From Xanthobacteraceae bacterium (GTDB lineage: Bacteria; Pseudomonadota; Alphaproteobacteria; Rhizobiales; Xanthobacteraceae): 64,000 nucleotides of DNA. Of the stretch, positions 35,842 through 44,139 are shown one piece after another. Location: positions 62,001-126,000 of the forward strand of contig JARBUD010000003.1 in NCBI GenBank assembly GCA_029239875.1, given 5' to 3'. The position numbers and the translations under genes were made by a program. The stretch's first letter is position 1. Each line of letters starts with the position of its first letter. The notes beneath the pieces are model-generated. The model did not search any database, was not told the DNA's origin, and saw only the letters and a program-made list of their open reading frames with translations.

Positions 35842-35845
35842 TGCG

Positions 35846-35859
35846 GATTGTAGATAATC
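35846..35859. promoter_or_regulatory. candidate GntR operator, right copy
   Basis: GATTGTAGATAATC is the reverse complement of the 35602-35615 element. It lies 37 bases before the GTG of the threonate-dehydrogenase-like gene, so it should control the rightward transcript. Confidence 0.6.
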
Positions 35860-35896
35860 TGCATATAAGCGAATGCGAAGCAAGGGGAGTTTCGAC

Positions 35897-36826
35897 GTGT
35901 CTTCCAACGGTTCCGAGGCGAAGTCCGGCGTCGCAGTCATCGGTCTGGGATCGATGGGCTTTGGCATGGCGAGCTCATTGCTCCGCCATGGACACGCCGT
36001 CGCCGGCTACGATCCATCCCCGGCAGCATTGGCGAAAGTCGTGTCAGCCGGCGGCACCACCGCGCGTTCGCCGGCAGAAGCGGCGCAGGGCGCGTCCGTC
36101 GTGCTGTGCGTCGTCGTCAACAGCGCGCAGACGGAGGCCGTGCTCTTCGCAGCGGACGGCGTCTTTCCCGTGATGGCGCCCGGATCGGTCTTCGTCTCGT
36201 CGGCCACCATGGCGCCGTCCGACGCCAGGCGCTTCGCCGCGCGTCTCGCCGAGCGGGATATTCTCTATCTGGACGCGCCGATTTCCGGCGGCGCCGCCAA
36301 GGCGGCGGACGGCGCCCTCACCGTGATGGCGTCCGGCAGCACCGCGGCCTTCGATCGGGCGGCGGGTGTCCTGGATGCGATTTCCACCAAGGTCTACCGG
36401 CTCGGCGGCGAGCCCGGCATCGGCGCCTCGGTGAAGATGATCAACCAGCATCTGGCTGGCATTCACATCGCCGCCGCGTGCGAGGCGATGGTCCTGGCGT
36501 CGAAGCTCGGACTGGATCTGCCCACCGTGTACGAGGTCATCACCGCCTCGGCCGGCAATTCATGGATGTTCGAGAACCGGGTGCCGCACATCCTCGAGGG
36601 CGACTACACGCCGCTCAGCTCGGTGGAGATATTCGTCAAGGATCTGGGGATCCTGCAGGACATGGCGCGGGCGGAGCGCTACCCGGCGCCGCTCGCCGCC
36701 GCGGCACTTCAGATGTACCTGGCGACATCCGGCGCGGGAATGGGGGCGGCCGACGACGCGTCGGTCGCGCGGACATACGCGGCACTTTCCGGCGCCGCAT
36801 TGCCCGCCGTCAAATCCACCTCGTGA
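35897..36826 (+). CDS. ltnD: L-threonate dehydrogenase-like NAD-dependent oxidoreductase (3-hydroxyisobutyrate dehydrogenase family)
   Basis: A 309-aa beta-hydroxyacid dehydrogenase. The cofactor motif is GLGSMGFGMA, the substrate loop DAPISGGAAKAADG, and the catalytic Lys is in ASVKMINQHLAG. The stretch SAGNSWMFENRVPHIL followed by GDYTP is characteristic of LtnD-type enzymes. The GTG at 35897 has GGGGAG 7 bases upstream; an ATG at 35873 is the alternative. The usual partners OtnK, OtnC and OtnI are absent, so the natural substrate may differ. It is divergent from the flavin monooxygenase run and shares its operators. Confidence 0.72.
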   Translation: MSSNGSEAKSGVAVIGLGSMGFGMASSLLRHGHAVAGYDPSPAALAKVVSAGGTTARSPAEAAQGASVVLCVVVNSAQTEAVLFAADGVFPVMAPGSVFVSSATMAPSDARRFAARLAERDILYLDAPISGGAAKAADGALTVMASGSTAAFDRAAGVLDAISTKVYRLGGEPGIGASVKMINQHLAGIHIAAACEAMVLASKLGLDLPTVYEVITASAGNSWMFENRVPHILEGDYTPLSSVEIFVKDLGILQDMARAERYPAPLAAAALQMYLATSGAGMGAADDASVARTYAALSGAALPAVKSTS

Positions 36827-37042
36827 CCGATCCGCTGCCGAGCTCGAAAACACCGAGCCGGCTTGCGCCGCGCAGGAGAGGCCTCCCATGACCGCTGCTC
36901 ACAACCATCGCGGACGACTACACAGGCGCATCGGAGGCGCCCTTGCGGCTCTCCAGAGGACTCAAGCGAGCCGCGCCAAGCAGCCGACTCACCCGATCAC
37001 CATCGAACCCTGACGAGATCGAAAAACGACCTGGAGGACACC

Positions 37043-37798
37043 ATGGGCAACAGCTTTGAAGGGAAGACCGTCGTAATCTCGGGTGCGGCCGGCGGCGTCG
37101 GGCGTGCGGCCGTCGCGCAGTTCGTCGAGAACGGCGCCCGCGTCTGCGCGACCGACATTGCCGCTTCCGTCACCGATCTCGAACGCGGCTCGTCCCGTCA
37201 GATCGTCGCCGTAACCGCCGATGTCACGAAATCCGCGGATGTGGAGAAGATCTTCGCCGCCACGGAGCAGCGTCTGGGACCGGTGGATGTCCTGGTCAGC
37301 AATGCCGGGTTCATCATTTCCAAATCCGCGCATGACACCACGGAAGACGAATGGGACAGCGTCATGAACGCGAACGCGAAGTCCTTCTTCCTGATGTCGA
37401 AGCGCGCCTTGCCGGCGATGCTGCGGCGGGGCGCGGGCTCGATCGTCGCCACCGGGTCCATTTCAAGCGTCGTCGGCCTGCCGGAACAGGCCGCCTACTG
37501 CGCGGCGAAGGGTGCGTTGCTGCAGCTCGTCCGGCAGATGGCGGTCGACTACGCGTCGCGCGGAATTCGGGTGAACGCCGTGGGTGCGGGCTCGATCAAT
37601 ACGCCGTTCCTCACGCGCTATCTCGAAGGCCTCGAAGACCCCGCGGCCGGCGAGGCGGCGATCAAGAGCGCCCATCCGCTGGGCCGCTGGGCCGAACCGA
37701 AGGAGATCGCCGATGCGATCCTCTATCTGTCGGGTCCGGGAGCGTCCTTTGTCACCGGTCAGATCCTGATGGCCGATGGCGGATACAGCGCGCGATAG
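37043..37798 (+). CDS. short-chain dehydrogenase/reductase
   Basis: A 251-aa Rossmann enzyme. It shows SGAAGGVGRAA, a variant of the TGxxxGxG turn, then SNAGFIIS, the catalytic Ser near GSISSVVG, and the YCAAK form of the Tyr/Lys motif. GGAGG precedes the ATG at 37043. It lies 216 bases after the LtnD-like gene on the same strand, with no terminator seen between. It ends the catabolic region and is followed by a hairpin terminator at 37912. Confidence 0.87.
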   Translation: MGNSFEGKTVVISGAAGGVGRAAVAQFVENGARVCATDIAASVTDLERGSSRQIVAVTADVTKSADVEKIFAATEQRLGPVDVLVSNAGFIISKSAHDTTEDEWDSVMNANAKSFFLMSKRALPAMLRRGAGSIVATGSISSVVGLPEQAAYCAAKGALLQLVRQMAVDYASRGIRVNAVGAGSINTPFLTRYLEGLEDPAAGEAAIKSAHPLGRWAEPKEIADAILYLSGPGASFVTGQILMADGGYSAR

Positions 37799-37911
37799 CG
37801 TGCTCAGCCGACCGGCGGGGCGAGCTGTCAGGTCACCGCCGCCGTCGTGGGCGGTCGGAGATCATCGCGGGGGTGTTCAGCCAAGCCCTCGGCGGACTAA
37901 GATGGACAATA

Positions 37912-37936
37912 ACGGTCGGGTTTGCCCGGCCGTTTT
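37912..37936 (+). terminator. rho-independent terminator after the SDR gene
   Basis: A 9-bp stem (37912-37920 with 37925-37933, one GU pair) and a TTTG loop are followed by TTTT. It closes the plus-strand transcript of the catabolic region. Confidence 0.65.
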
Positions 37937-37994
37937 CGTTTCCGGAACCATGGGGTCGGTCCGGAAGCGTGCTCCGACCACAGGGGAGGAACCC

Positions 37995-38408
37995 ATGGAG
38001 AACGATCAGGGCGCCGGCAATGGCTCCGGCGGCAACGGACAATCGGAAGCGGTGACGGCACAGAAATTCACCGGCGGCTGCCATTGCGGCGCGGTGCGCT
38101 TCGAGGCAAGCCTCGACCTGTCGCACACCGTGACCTGCAACTGCTCGATCTGCTCGACCAAGGGGCTGATCCTCGCCTTCACGCCGGTGGAGGGCTTCAC
38201 GCTCGCCTCCGGCGACGCGCAGCTGCGCGAGTACCGCTTCAACCGCCACGTCATCAGCCATCTGTTCTGCGAGACCTGCGGGGTGCAGGCCTTCTCCCGC
38301 GCCACGACGCCGGAGGGCAAGGCGATGGTGGCCGTGAATGTGCGCGCCCTCGAAGGGGTCGATCCCGCGACGCTCACGCCCTCGCCCTTCGACGGACGAT
38401 CCGCGTAG
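37995..38408 (+). CDS. GFA-family (CENP-V-like) zinc protein
   Basis: A 137-aa protein with the beta-tent fold of the glutathione-dependent formaldehyde-activating family. Zinc ligands appear as GCHCGAV near residue 30, CNCSIC near 52 and CETCG near 96. The N-terminal 20 residues are Gly/Asn-rich and low complexity. GGGGAGGA precedes the ATG at 37995. A detoxifying role is usual for the family, but most members of this size have no proven substrate. Confidence 0.85.
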   Translation: MENDQGAGNGSGGNGQSEAVTAQKFTGGCHCGAVRFEASLDLSHTVTCNCSICSTKGLILAFTPVEGFTLASGDAQLREYRFNRHVISHLFCETCGVQAFSRATTPEGKAMVAVNVRALEGVDPATLTPSPFDGRSA

Positions 38409-38437
38409 ACGAACCGGCCACCGCGCGCCATATGAAA

Positions 38438-38469
38438 AAGCCGCTGACCCGGCGGGGTCAGCGGCTTTC
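38438..38469. terminator. bidirectional terminator
   Basis: A perfect 14-bp stem AAAGCCGCTGACCC / GGGTCAGCGGCTTT with a 4-base loop. A and T tracts flank it, so it can stop both the GFA gene and the first cold-shock gene. Confidence 0.85.
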
Positions 38470-38514
38470 CATTTCTCTGCCGGAGGCCGCGGCCCCCGAT
38501 ATCTTAGGCGGCTA

Positions 38515-38730
38515 TCAGCCGACGCGCAGGTTGACCGCGGAGGTCTTGCCCGAACGCTGGTCGGTCTGCAGCTCGAAGGACACCTTCTCGCCATCGCGCA
38601 GGCCCTGCAGGCCCGAACGCTGGACCGCGCTGATATGGACGAACACGTCCTTGCCCGAGCCATCGGGCTGAATGAAGCCGTAGCCCTTCTGGTCGTTGAA
38701 CCACTTAACGGTGCCGGTCTGGGTAGACAT
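38515..38730 (-). CDS. cspA: cold-shock domain protein, copy 1
   Basis: A 71-aa single cold-shock domain with RNP1 KGYGFIQPD and RNP2 [12 protein letters not shown]. It is nearly identical to the copy at 39023, differing mainly at the two ends. It binds single-stranded RNA or DNA and may act as an RNA chaperone. About 200 bases of possible leader lie upstream, after the terminator of copy 2. The Shine-Dalgarno is weak, as is common in cold-shock genes with structured leaders. Confidence 0.92.
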   Translation of the reverse strand: MSTQTGTVKWFNDQKGYGFIQPDGSGKDVFVHISAVQRSGLQGLRDGEKVSFELQTDQRSGKTSAVNLRVG

Positions 38731-38937
38731 AGTCGGTAGTCTCTCGCATCGATGTTGCACACTCAGCAGGGACGAGGCCCCCGCCGCTGGGTCGAATTTG
38801 GAAGAAGTGCTGAACGTGCACCTGCGTGGAACAGGTGAAACGGCCCAGAGTCCAGCCAAAGTCTGGGGCAGGAGACTAGCGCGAACCGCCGTCTTTGCAA
38901 GGGGCGCCGATGGTATAAGTCGAGGGCCCAAAGCAGA

Positions 38938-38970
38938 AATGTCGCCGTTTCGTCAAGGAACGGCGACATT
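38938..38970 (-). terminator. terminator of the second cold-shock gene
   Basis: A perfect 12-bp stem (38938-38949 with 38959-38970, AATGTCGCCGTT) has a 9-base loop. It lies 53 bases after the copy 2 stop. It separates the two cold-shock genes, so each needs its own promoter. Confidence 0.75.
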
Positions 38971-39022
38971 GTATTCAATCAAAACGGACAGAACAGTCCG
39001 TGCCCGCAGTCGAGCCGGGCCC

Positions 39023-39235
39023 TTAGAGCGGGCGCAGGTTGACCGCCGAGGTCTTGCCCGAACGCTGGTCGGTCTGCAGCTCGAAGGAGATCTTCTCGCC
39101 ATCGCGCAGGCCCTGCAGGCCCGAGCGCTGCACCGCGCTGATGTGGACGAACACGTCCTTGCCGCCGCTGTCGGGCTGGATGAAGCCGTAGCCCTTCTGC
39201 TCGTTGAACCACTTAACCGTGCCGGTATCCGCCAT
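39023..39235 (-). CDS. cspA: cold-shock domain protein, copy 2
   Basis: A 70-aa cold-shock domain with the same RNP1 (KGYGFIQPD) and RNP2 (VFVHISAV) as copy 1. The central 50 residues differ at only a few positions, which implies recent duplication or gene conversion. Its own terminator follows at 38938-38970. The ribosome site is weak (AAGG about 9 bases upstream). Confidence 0.92.
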   Translation of the reverse strand: MADTGTVKWFNEQKGYGFIQPDSGGKDVFVHISAVQRSGLQGLRDGEKISFELQTDQRSGKTSAVNLRPL

Positions 39236-39539
39236 TAGATAAGAACCTTCGAGACCCAGGATGTGACACCCCGGCGAGCCCAGGGACCCGCCGATTCCAG
39301 CCGACTTTTGGGAAGAAGCTGCTCGCCCGTTAGGCGGCCCAGTCATTCGGCCAAACTCGTGCTGCCCACAGCTTGGTCAAGAATATGTCAATTCCACGGC
39401 AGAAACCGACACAGTTCGGCCACGATCCTCCGGGGCCATTCCTTGTTCCGTTGCGGCACGTGCCTTTGCGCCGCCGCCTCCGCCCGCCGGAAAAATTAAG
39501 GCGGGCGGCGGTACTGTGGCGAAGCCGCGGCGCGGGGCG
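39236..39539. other. intergenic region with inverted repeat
   Basis: This 304-base gap is the leader and promoter region of cold-shock copy 2 and the 3' flank of the malic enzyme gene. The only clear structure is CCGCCCGCC / GGCGGGCGG (39480-39488, 39500-39508) with an 11-base loop, 31 bases past the malic enzyme stop. It may act as a terminator, though no T-run follows the stem. No gene is evident. Confidence 0.5.
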
Positions 39540-41819
39540 TCAGGCGCCCTGCGCCTCGACCACGGCGATCGCGGTCATGTTCACGACGCCGCGCGCCGTC
39601 ACCGACGGGGTGAGGACGTGCGCCGGCCGCTTCGTCCCGAGCAGGATGGGCCCGACGGGGAGCGCATCGCCGAACACCTTCACCATCTGGTAGGCGATGT
39701 TGGCGGCGTCGAGATTGGGCATCACCAATATGTTGGCGACGCCCTGCAGCCGCGAGCCGGGCAGCACGCGCTCACGCATCTCCGGCACCAGCGCGCTGTC
39801 CCCTTCCATCTCGCCGTCGACCATCAGGTCGGGCGCGCGCTCCAGCAGCAGGTCGAGCGTGTGGCGCATCTTCTTGGCGCTGTCGTCGTCGCGGCTGCCG
39901 AAATCGGAATGCGAGAGCAGCGCAACCTTCGGTTCGATGCCGAAGCGGCGCACATGCGCGCTCGCGAGCTGCGCCATCTCGGCGAGATCCTCGGCGGTGG
40001 GGTCGGGGGTCACCTGAGTATCGCAGAGGAAGAAGGCGCCCTTCTGCGTCAGCAGCATGGACAGCGCAGCCACGTCACGCACGCCGGGGCAGATGCCGAT
40101 GATGGTGCGGATGTGGCGCAGATGCCGGATGAAGCGTCCCTCGACGCCGCACAGCATGGTGTCGGCGTCGCCCCGCACCACGGCGAGCGCCGCGATCACC
40201 GTGGGGGTGGTGCGCACCAGCGTGCGGGCGAGCTCGGGCGTGATGCCGCGGCGGCCGGAAATATCGACATAGGTCTGCACATAGTCGCGGTAGCGCGGAT
40301 CGTCCTCGGGATTGATGAGGTCGAACTCGCGGCCGGGACGGATGGACAGGCCGAAGCGCTCCAGCCGCGTCTCGATCACCGACGGACGGCCGATGAGGAT
40401 CGGGCGGGCGAGCCCCTCCTCCACCACCACCTGGGCGGCGCGCAGGATGCGCTCATCCTCGCCTTCGGCATAGATGACGCGCTTCGGCGCCTGCTTGGCG
40501 AGTGCGAAGATCGGCTTCATCACCAGGCCGGAGCGGAACACGAACCGGTCGAGCTGCTCCTGATAGGCGTCGAAATCGGCGATCGGCCGGTTGGCGACGC
40601 CCGATTCCATCGCCGCTTTCGCCACCGCCGGCGCGATGCGCAGGATCAGGCGCGGATCGAAGGGCGAGGGAATGAGCGAGGTCGGCCCGAACACCGGCGT
40701 CTCGCCGCCATAGGCGCGGGCGACGACGTCGGAGGGCGTCTCGCGCGACAGGCCGGCGATGGCGTGCACCGCGGCGATCTTCATCTCCTCGTTGATGGTG
40801 GTCGCGCCCGCATCGAGCGCACCGCGGAAGATGAAGGGGAAGCACAGGACGTTGTTGACCTGGTTCGGGAAGTCCGAACGGCCGGTGCAGATCATCGCGT
40901 CGGGCCGCGCCTCGCGGGCGAGGTCGGGCATGATCTCCGGCGTCGGGTTGGCCAGCGCCATGATCAGCGGGCGCTCGCCCATGGTCTTGAGCATCTCGGG
41001 CTTGAGCACGCCGCCGGCGGAGAGGCCGATGAAGATGTCGGCGCCGACGATCGCCTCGGCGAGCGTGCGCTTGTCGGTCGGCTGCGCGAACGCCGCCTTG
41101 TAGGGGTCCATCAACACGTTGCGGTCGGTGTAGACTACGCCCTCGATGTCGGTGACCCAGATGTTCTCGCGCTTGGCGCCCATCGAGACCAGCAGGTTCA
41201 GCGTGGCGATTGCTGCCGCGCCGGCGCCGGAGGTGACGATCTTCACCTCCTCCAGCTTCTTGTCGCCGAGGAACAGCGCGTTGACGATCGCGGCGGCGAC
41301 GATGATCGCCGTGCCGTGCTGGTCGTCATGGAACACCGGGATGTTCATCATCTCGCGCAGCCGGGTCTCGATCTCGAAACACTCGGGCGACTTGATGTCT
41401 TCCAGGTTGATGCCGCCGAAGGTCGGCTCCAGAGCGGCCACCACGTTCACCACATGGTCGGGCTCGAGCGCGTTGATCTCGATGTCGAAGACGTCGATGC
41501 CGGCGAACTTCTTGAACAGGACCGCCTTGCCTTCCATCACCGGCTTGGAGGCTTCCGGGCCGATATTGCCGAGGCCGAGCACGGCGGTGCCGTTCGACAC
41601 CACGGCCACGAGGTTCTGGCGGGCGGTCAGTTCGCCGACGAGCGGCTTGTCGGCGGCGATCGCCTCGCAGACGGCGGCAACGCCGGGAGTATAGGCAAGG
41701 GCCAGATCGCGCTGGTTGGCGAGCGGTTTGGTCGGCTGGATCTCCAGCTTCCCCGGACGCGGCAGACGGTGGTAGACCAGCGCGCCCGAGCGCAGATCGT
41801 CGGAGATATACGAGGCCAT
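39540..41819 (-). CDS. maeB: NADP-dependent malic enzyme with C-terminal phosphotransacetylase-like domain
   Basis: A 759-aa MaeB-type enzyme converting malate to pyruvate and CO2. The malic N-terminal domain (about 1-160) has [14 protein letters not shown] and FGGINLEDI. The NAD(P) domain (about 160-420) includes the [10 protein letters not shown] turn. Residues from about 430 form the regulatory phosphate acetyltransferase-like domain ([18 protein letters not shown]). The ATG at 41819 is preceded by GGAAGGGA. Length is exactly typical for the alphaproteobacterial enzyme. Confidence 0.94.
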   Translation of the reverse strand: MASYISDDLRSGALVYHRLPRPGKLEIQPTKPLANQRDLALAYTPGVAAVCEAIAADKPLVGELTARQNLVAVVSNGTAVLGLGNIGPEASKPVMEGKAVLFKKFAGIDVFDIEINALEPDHVVNVVAALEPTFGGINLEDIKSPECFEIETRLREMMNIPVFHDDQHGTAIIVAAAIVNALFLGDKKLEEVKIVTSGAGAAAIATLNLLVSMGAKRENIWVTDIEGVVYTDRNVLMDPYKAAFAQPTDKRTLAEAIVGADIFIGLSAGGVLKPEMLKTMGERPLIMALANPTPEIMPDLAREARPDAMICTGRSDFPNQVNNVLCFPFIFRGALDAGATTINEEMKIAAVHAIAGLSRETPSDVVARAYGGETPVFGPTSLIPSPFDPRLILRIAPAVAKAAMESGVANRPIADFDAYQEQLDRFVFRSGLVMKPIFALAKQAPKRVIYAEGEDERILRAAQVVVEEGLARPILIGRPSVIETRLERFGLSIRPGREFDLINPEDDPRYRDYVQTYVDISGRRGITPELARTLVRTTPTVIAALAVVRGDADTMLCGVEGRFIRHLRHIRTIIGICPGVRDVAALSMLLTQKGAFFLCDTQVTPDPTAEDLAEMAQLASAHVRRFGIEPKVALLSHSDFGSRDDDSAKKMRHTLDLLLERAPDLMVDGEMEGDSALVPEMRERVLPGSRLQGVANILVMPNLDAANIAYQMVKVFGDALPVGPILLGTKRPAHVLTPSVTARGVVNMTAIAVVEAQGA

Positions 41820-41979
41820 GACATTCCCTTCCCGGAGTGCCGGCGGAGCATAGGGATTCCCGCCCGCGGCACAACGCCTTTCCCATTTTGTAATGCCCGC
41901 CTTCCGGCGGTGGTTTATTGTGCCCTCCCAGGCGGTGCGGCTCTGTCGGCCGCCCTCGTCCTTCTCAGGTCGGACCCGT

Positions 41980-43971
41980 ATGCGCAAGACATTCGTCGTT
42001 GCTTTCGTCGCTCTCCTTGTCGCCGGTGTCGGCGGCTATTTCGCCTTCAACCTCATCGTCGGCCATTTCGCACGCAGCCATGTCGAGGCGGCGCTCGCCA
42101 ACCTCAGGGCGAACGGCATGGAAGCCCAGGCCGGCGAGGTGGATTACGACGTGTTCGAGGGGCGCTTCGAGATGCACGACCTCGCCATCGCCGCGCCGGG
42201 CCAGGGATCGCTGAAGATCGCCTCCTTCCTCGCCACCGGGGTGGAGCGCCCCTCGCCCCACCGCGTCTTCGCCAAGCACGTGGCGATCCAGGGCATCGCC
42301 TTCGACGGCCCGCTGCCTCTCGCCCCGGCGATCGAGGCCAGCTACCGCGCGCCGCGCCTCGATATCGCCGCGCTGGAGATGCCGGCAGAGGCGCCGGGCG
42401 GGGGCACCGCCTGGCAAGTGGCCCTCGGCTTCTTCGAGAAGGTCACCGCCGACCGGGTCATCATTCCCGAATCCACCGTCTCCACCCGTGCCGGGGCCGG
42501 CGATTCGCGCATCGAGACGGATGTGATCCACGGCGCCATCGGCCTGGAACGGCTGGCGGAAGGTCGCTTCGCCACCGCCGGCATGGAGCCCTCGCGCTTC
42601 ACCCTCGGCGGTGCGCCGAAGAATGCGGGCAAGGGTTCGCTCGGCCGCATCAGCGCCGAGGGCATAGATGTCGGCGCCATGCTGCTGATGCTCGATCCCG
42701 AGCGCCGGCAGGCGGCGGACGAGTTCCGCACGGTCTACGGCGCGATCTCGGTCGACGGCTACGACGTCGCGACCGATGCCGGCCTGCGCCAGAGTTGGCG
42801 CACGCTGGCGGTGCGCGACGTCGCCATCCGCCCCTCGGTCATCCCGGCCGAGGAACTGCTGGAGATGGGCCGGCACATGCAGGAGCTGGCGTCGCGCGGC
42901 GAGAATCCCTCGCCGGAGGAGGCCGCCGACATGATGCGCGCCATGGCCGGCCTCTATGACGGGCTCAACATCGCCTCCATCAGTTTCGACGGCATGGAAG
43001 GCACCGAGCCGGACGGCAGCAAGGCCACCCTCGCCTCGCTGCAGGCGGGCCCGCTCGATTCCGGCCGCCTCGAGAAGCTGTCGCTGGAACGGCTGAAGGG
43101 CACGGAGGCCGACGGCAAGGCGTTCCGCGTCGAACGGCTGCTGATCGGCGGACTGCGGCCCGGCACCATGATGGAAGTGGCGGCAGGACTGACGGTCGAC
43201 CCGAATTCGCTCGTCGCCTGGCCGGCGCCGCTGTTCAACATGGTGGGCACGGTCGAGCTCGACGACGCCGAGGCGCCGACCGGCAGCGGCGGGCCGGTGA
43301 CGGTCGACAAGCTCGCCGTCTCCTGGACCGGCGAGACCGACGCACTGCCGACGAGCCTCACCGCGACTCTGCGCATGACCGGCCCGACCGCCGCCGTCGA
43401 CCCGGCCAACACCGCCTTCGCGCTGGTGCCGGGGCAGATGCAGCGGGTCAACGTCGCCATGGACATCAACGCCCGCTGGAACGAGGCGGAGCGCACCGCC
43501 ACGCTCGATCCGTTCTACCTCGAAGTGTCCGACGCCTTCGCCGTCTCGGCCAGGCTGGCGCTGAACGACGTCGACGACTCCGTCTTCTCGCCGCAGCCCG
43601 AGGAAGCGCTGGCCGGCGCCGGCTCGGTCAATCTCGGCTCGCTGGACATCACGGTCACCGATTCCGGCCTCTACGAGCAGAAGCTCGAGGAAGCCGCGCG
43701 CGAACAGGGCATCAAGCCGGAGGAGATTCGCCAGCTCTTCGCCGGCTTCGCCGAGCTTCTGCTGTCGCAGACCGTGGCGGATCGGCCCGAACTCGGCCCG
43801 GCCGTGCAGGCCTTCGTCGGCTTCATCCAGCAGCCGATGAGCACGCTCGCCCTGCGCATCACCCCGCGCGGCGAGCCGCTGCCGCTGATGATGATCGTCG
43901 AGGCGCTGCAGGGCGACGATCCGCTCGGCATCGTCGACGAGGTCGACGTGAAGGTGCTGGAGAAGCAGTGA
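41980..43971 (+). CDS. large exported or membrane-anchored protein, unknown
   Basis: I cannot name this 663-aa protein. It starts with a short basic end and one hydrophobic segment (about residues 5-25, VVAFVALLVAGVGGYFAF), so it is anchored or exported. The remaining residues look like repeated beta-rich modules with alternating acidic stretches, reminiscent of AsmA- or DUF945-like envelope proteins. The C-terminal part holds a helical section near ELLLSQTVADRPELG. The ATG at 41980 is chosen because it begins the membrane segment; an in-frame ATG at 41893 exists. It is divergent from maeB across about 160 bases. Confidence 0.75.
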   Translation: MRKTFVVAFVALLVAGVGGYFAFNLIVGHFARSHVEAALANLRANGMEAQAGEVDYDVFEGRFEMHDLAIAAPGQGSLKIASFLATGVERPSPHRVFAKHVAIQGIAFDGPLPLAPAIEASYRAPRLDIAALEMPAEAPGGGTAWQVALGFFEKVTADRVIIPESTVSTRAGAGDSRIETDVIHGAIGLERLAEGRFATAGMEPSRFTLGGAPKNAGKGSLGRISAEGIDVGAMLLMLDPERRQAADEFRTVYGAISVDGYDVATDAGLRQSWRTLAVRDVAIRPSVIPAEELLEMGRHMQELASRGENPSPEEAADMMRAMAGLYDGLNIASISFDGMEGTEPDGSKATLASLQAGPLDSGRLEKLSLERLKGTEADGKAFRVERLLIGGLRPGTMMEVAAGLTVDPNSLVAWPAPLFNMVGTVELDDAEAPTGSGGPVTVDKLAVSWTGETDALPTSLTATLRMTGPTAAVDPANTAFALVPGQMQRVNVAMDINARWNEAERTATLDPFYLEVSDAFAVSARLALNDVDDSVFSPQPEEALAGAGSVNLGSLDITVTDSGLYEQKLEEAAREQGIKPEEIRQLFAGFAELLLSQTVADRPELGPAVQAFVGFIQQPMSTLALRITPRGEPLPLMMIVEALQGDDPLGIVDEVDVKVLEKQ

Positions 43972-44000
43972 GGGCGGCGAGCGCCCTACCGCCAGAACAA

Positions 44001-44108
44001 CCTCATCCTGAGGTGCCCGGCCGGCGGCCGGGCCTCGAAGGATGCGCGCCCGGGCGCGCTGTAACGACCATCCTTCGAGGCCGCCTGCGGCGGCACCTCG
44101 GGATGAGG
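44001..44108. repeat. palindromic intergenic repeat element
   Basis: The outer arms CCTCATCCTGAGGTGCC (44001-44017) and GGCACCTCGGGATGAGG (44092-44108) match at 16 of 17 positions. Inner arms GGCCTCGAAGGATG (44031-44044) and CATCCTTCGAGGCC (44069-44082) are perfect. It looks like the mobile-derived repeat units common between genes in Bradyrhizobium-like and Xanthobacter-like genomes. It lies between two convergent stops. Confidence 0.75.
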
Positions 44109-44139
44109 GCACTTGGGGGCGCGGCCGAAGCCGCGGCCC

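Noticed and set aside
36888-37013. Possible 41-aa gene before the second SDR gene
   Set aside because: An AGGAG lies upstream, but third codon positions are mixed and there is no recognisable pattern. It is probably just the leader of the SDR gene.
39516-42959. Very long plus-strand open frame (over 1100 codons) across the malic enzyme gene
   Set aside because: It is antisense to maeB and shifts into the next gene in another frame. The composition is His/Arg/Gly-rich, typical of antisense frames in high-GC DNA, and no domain is visible.
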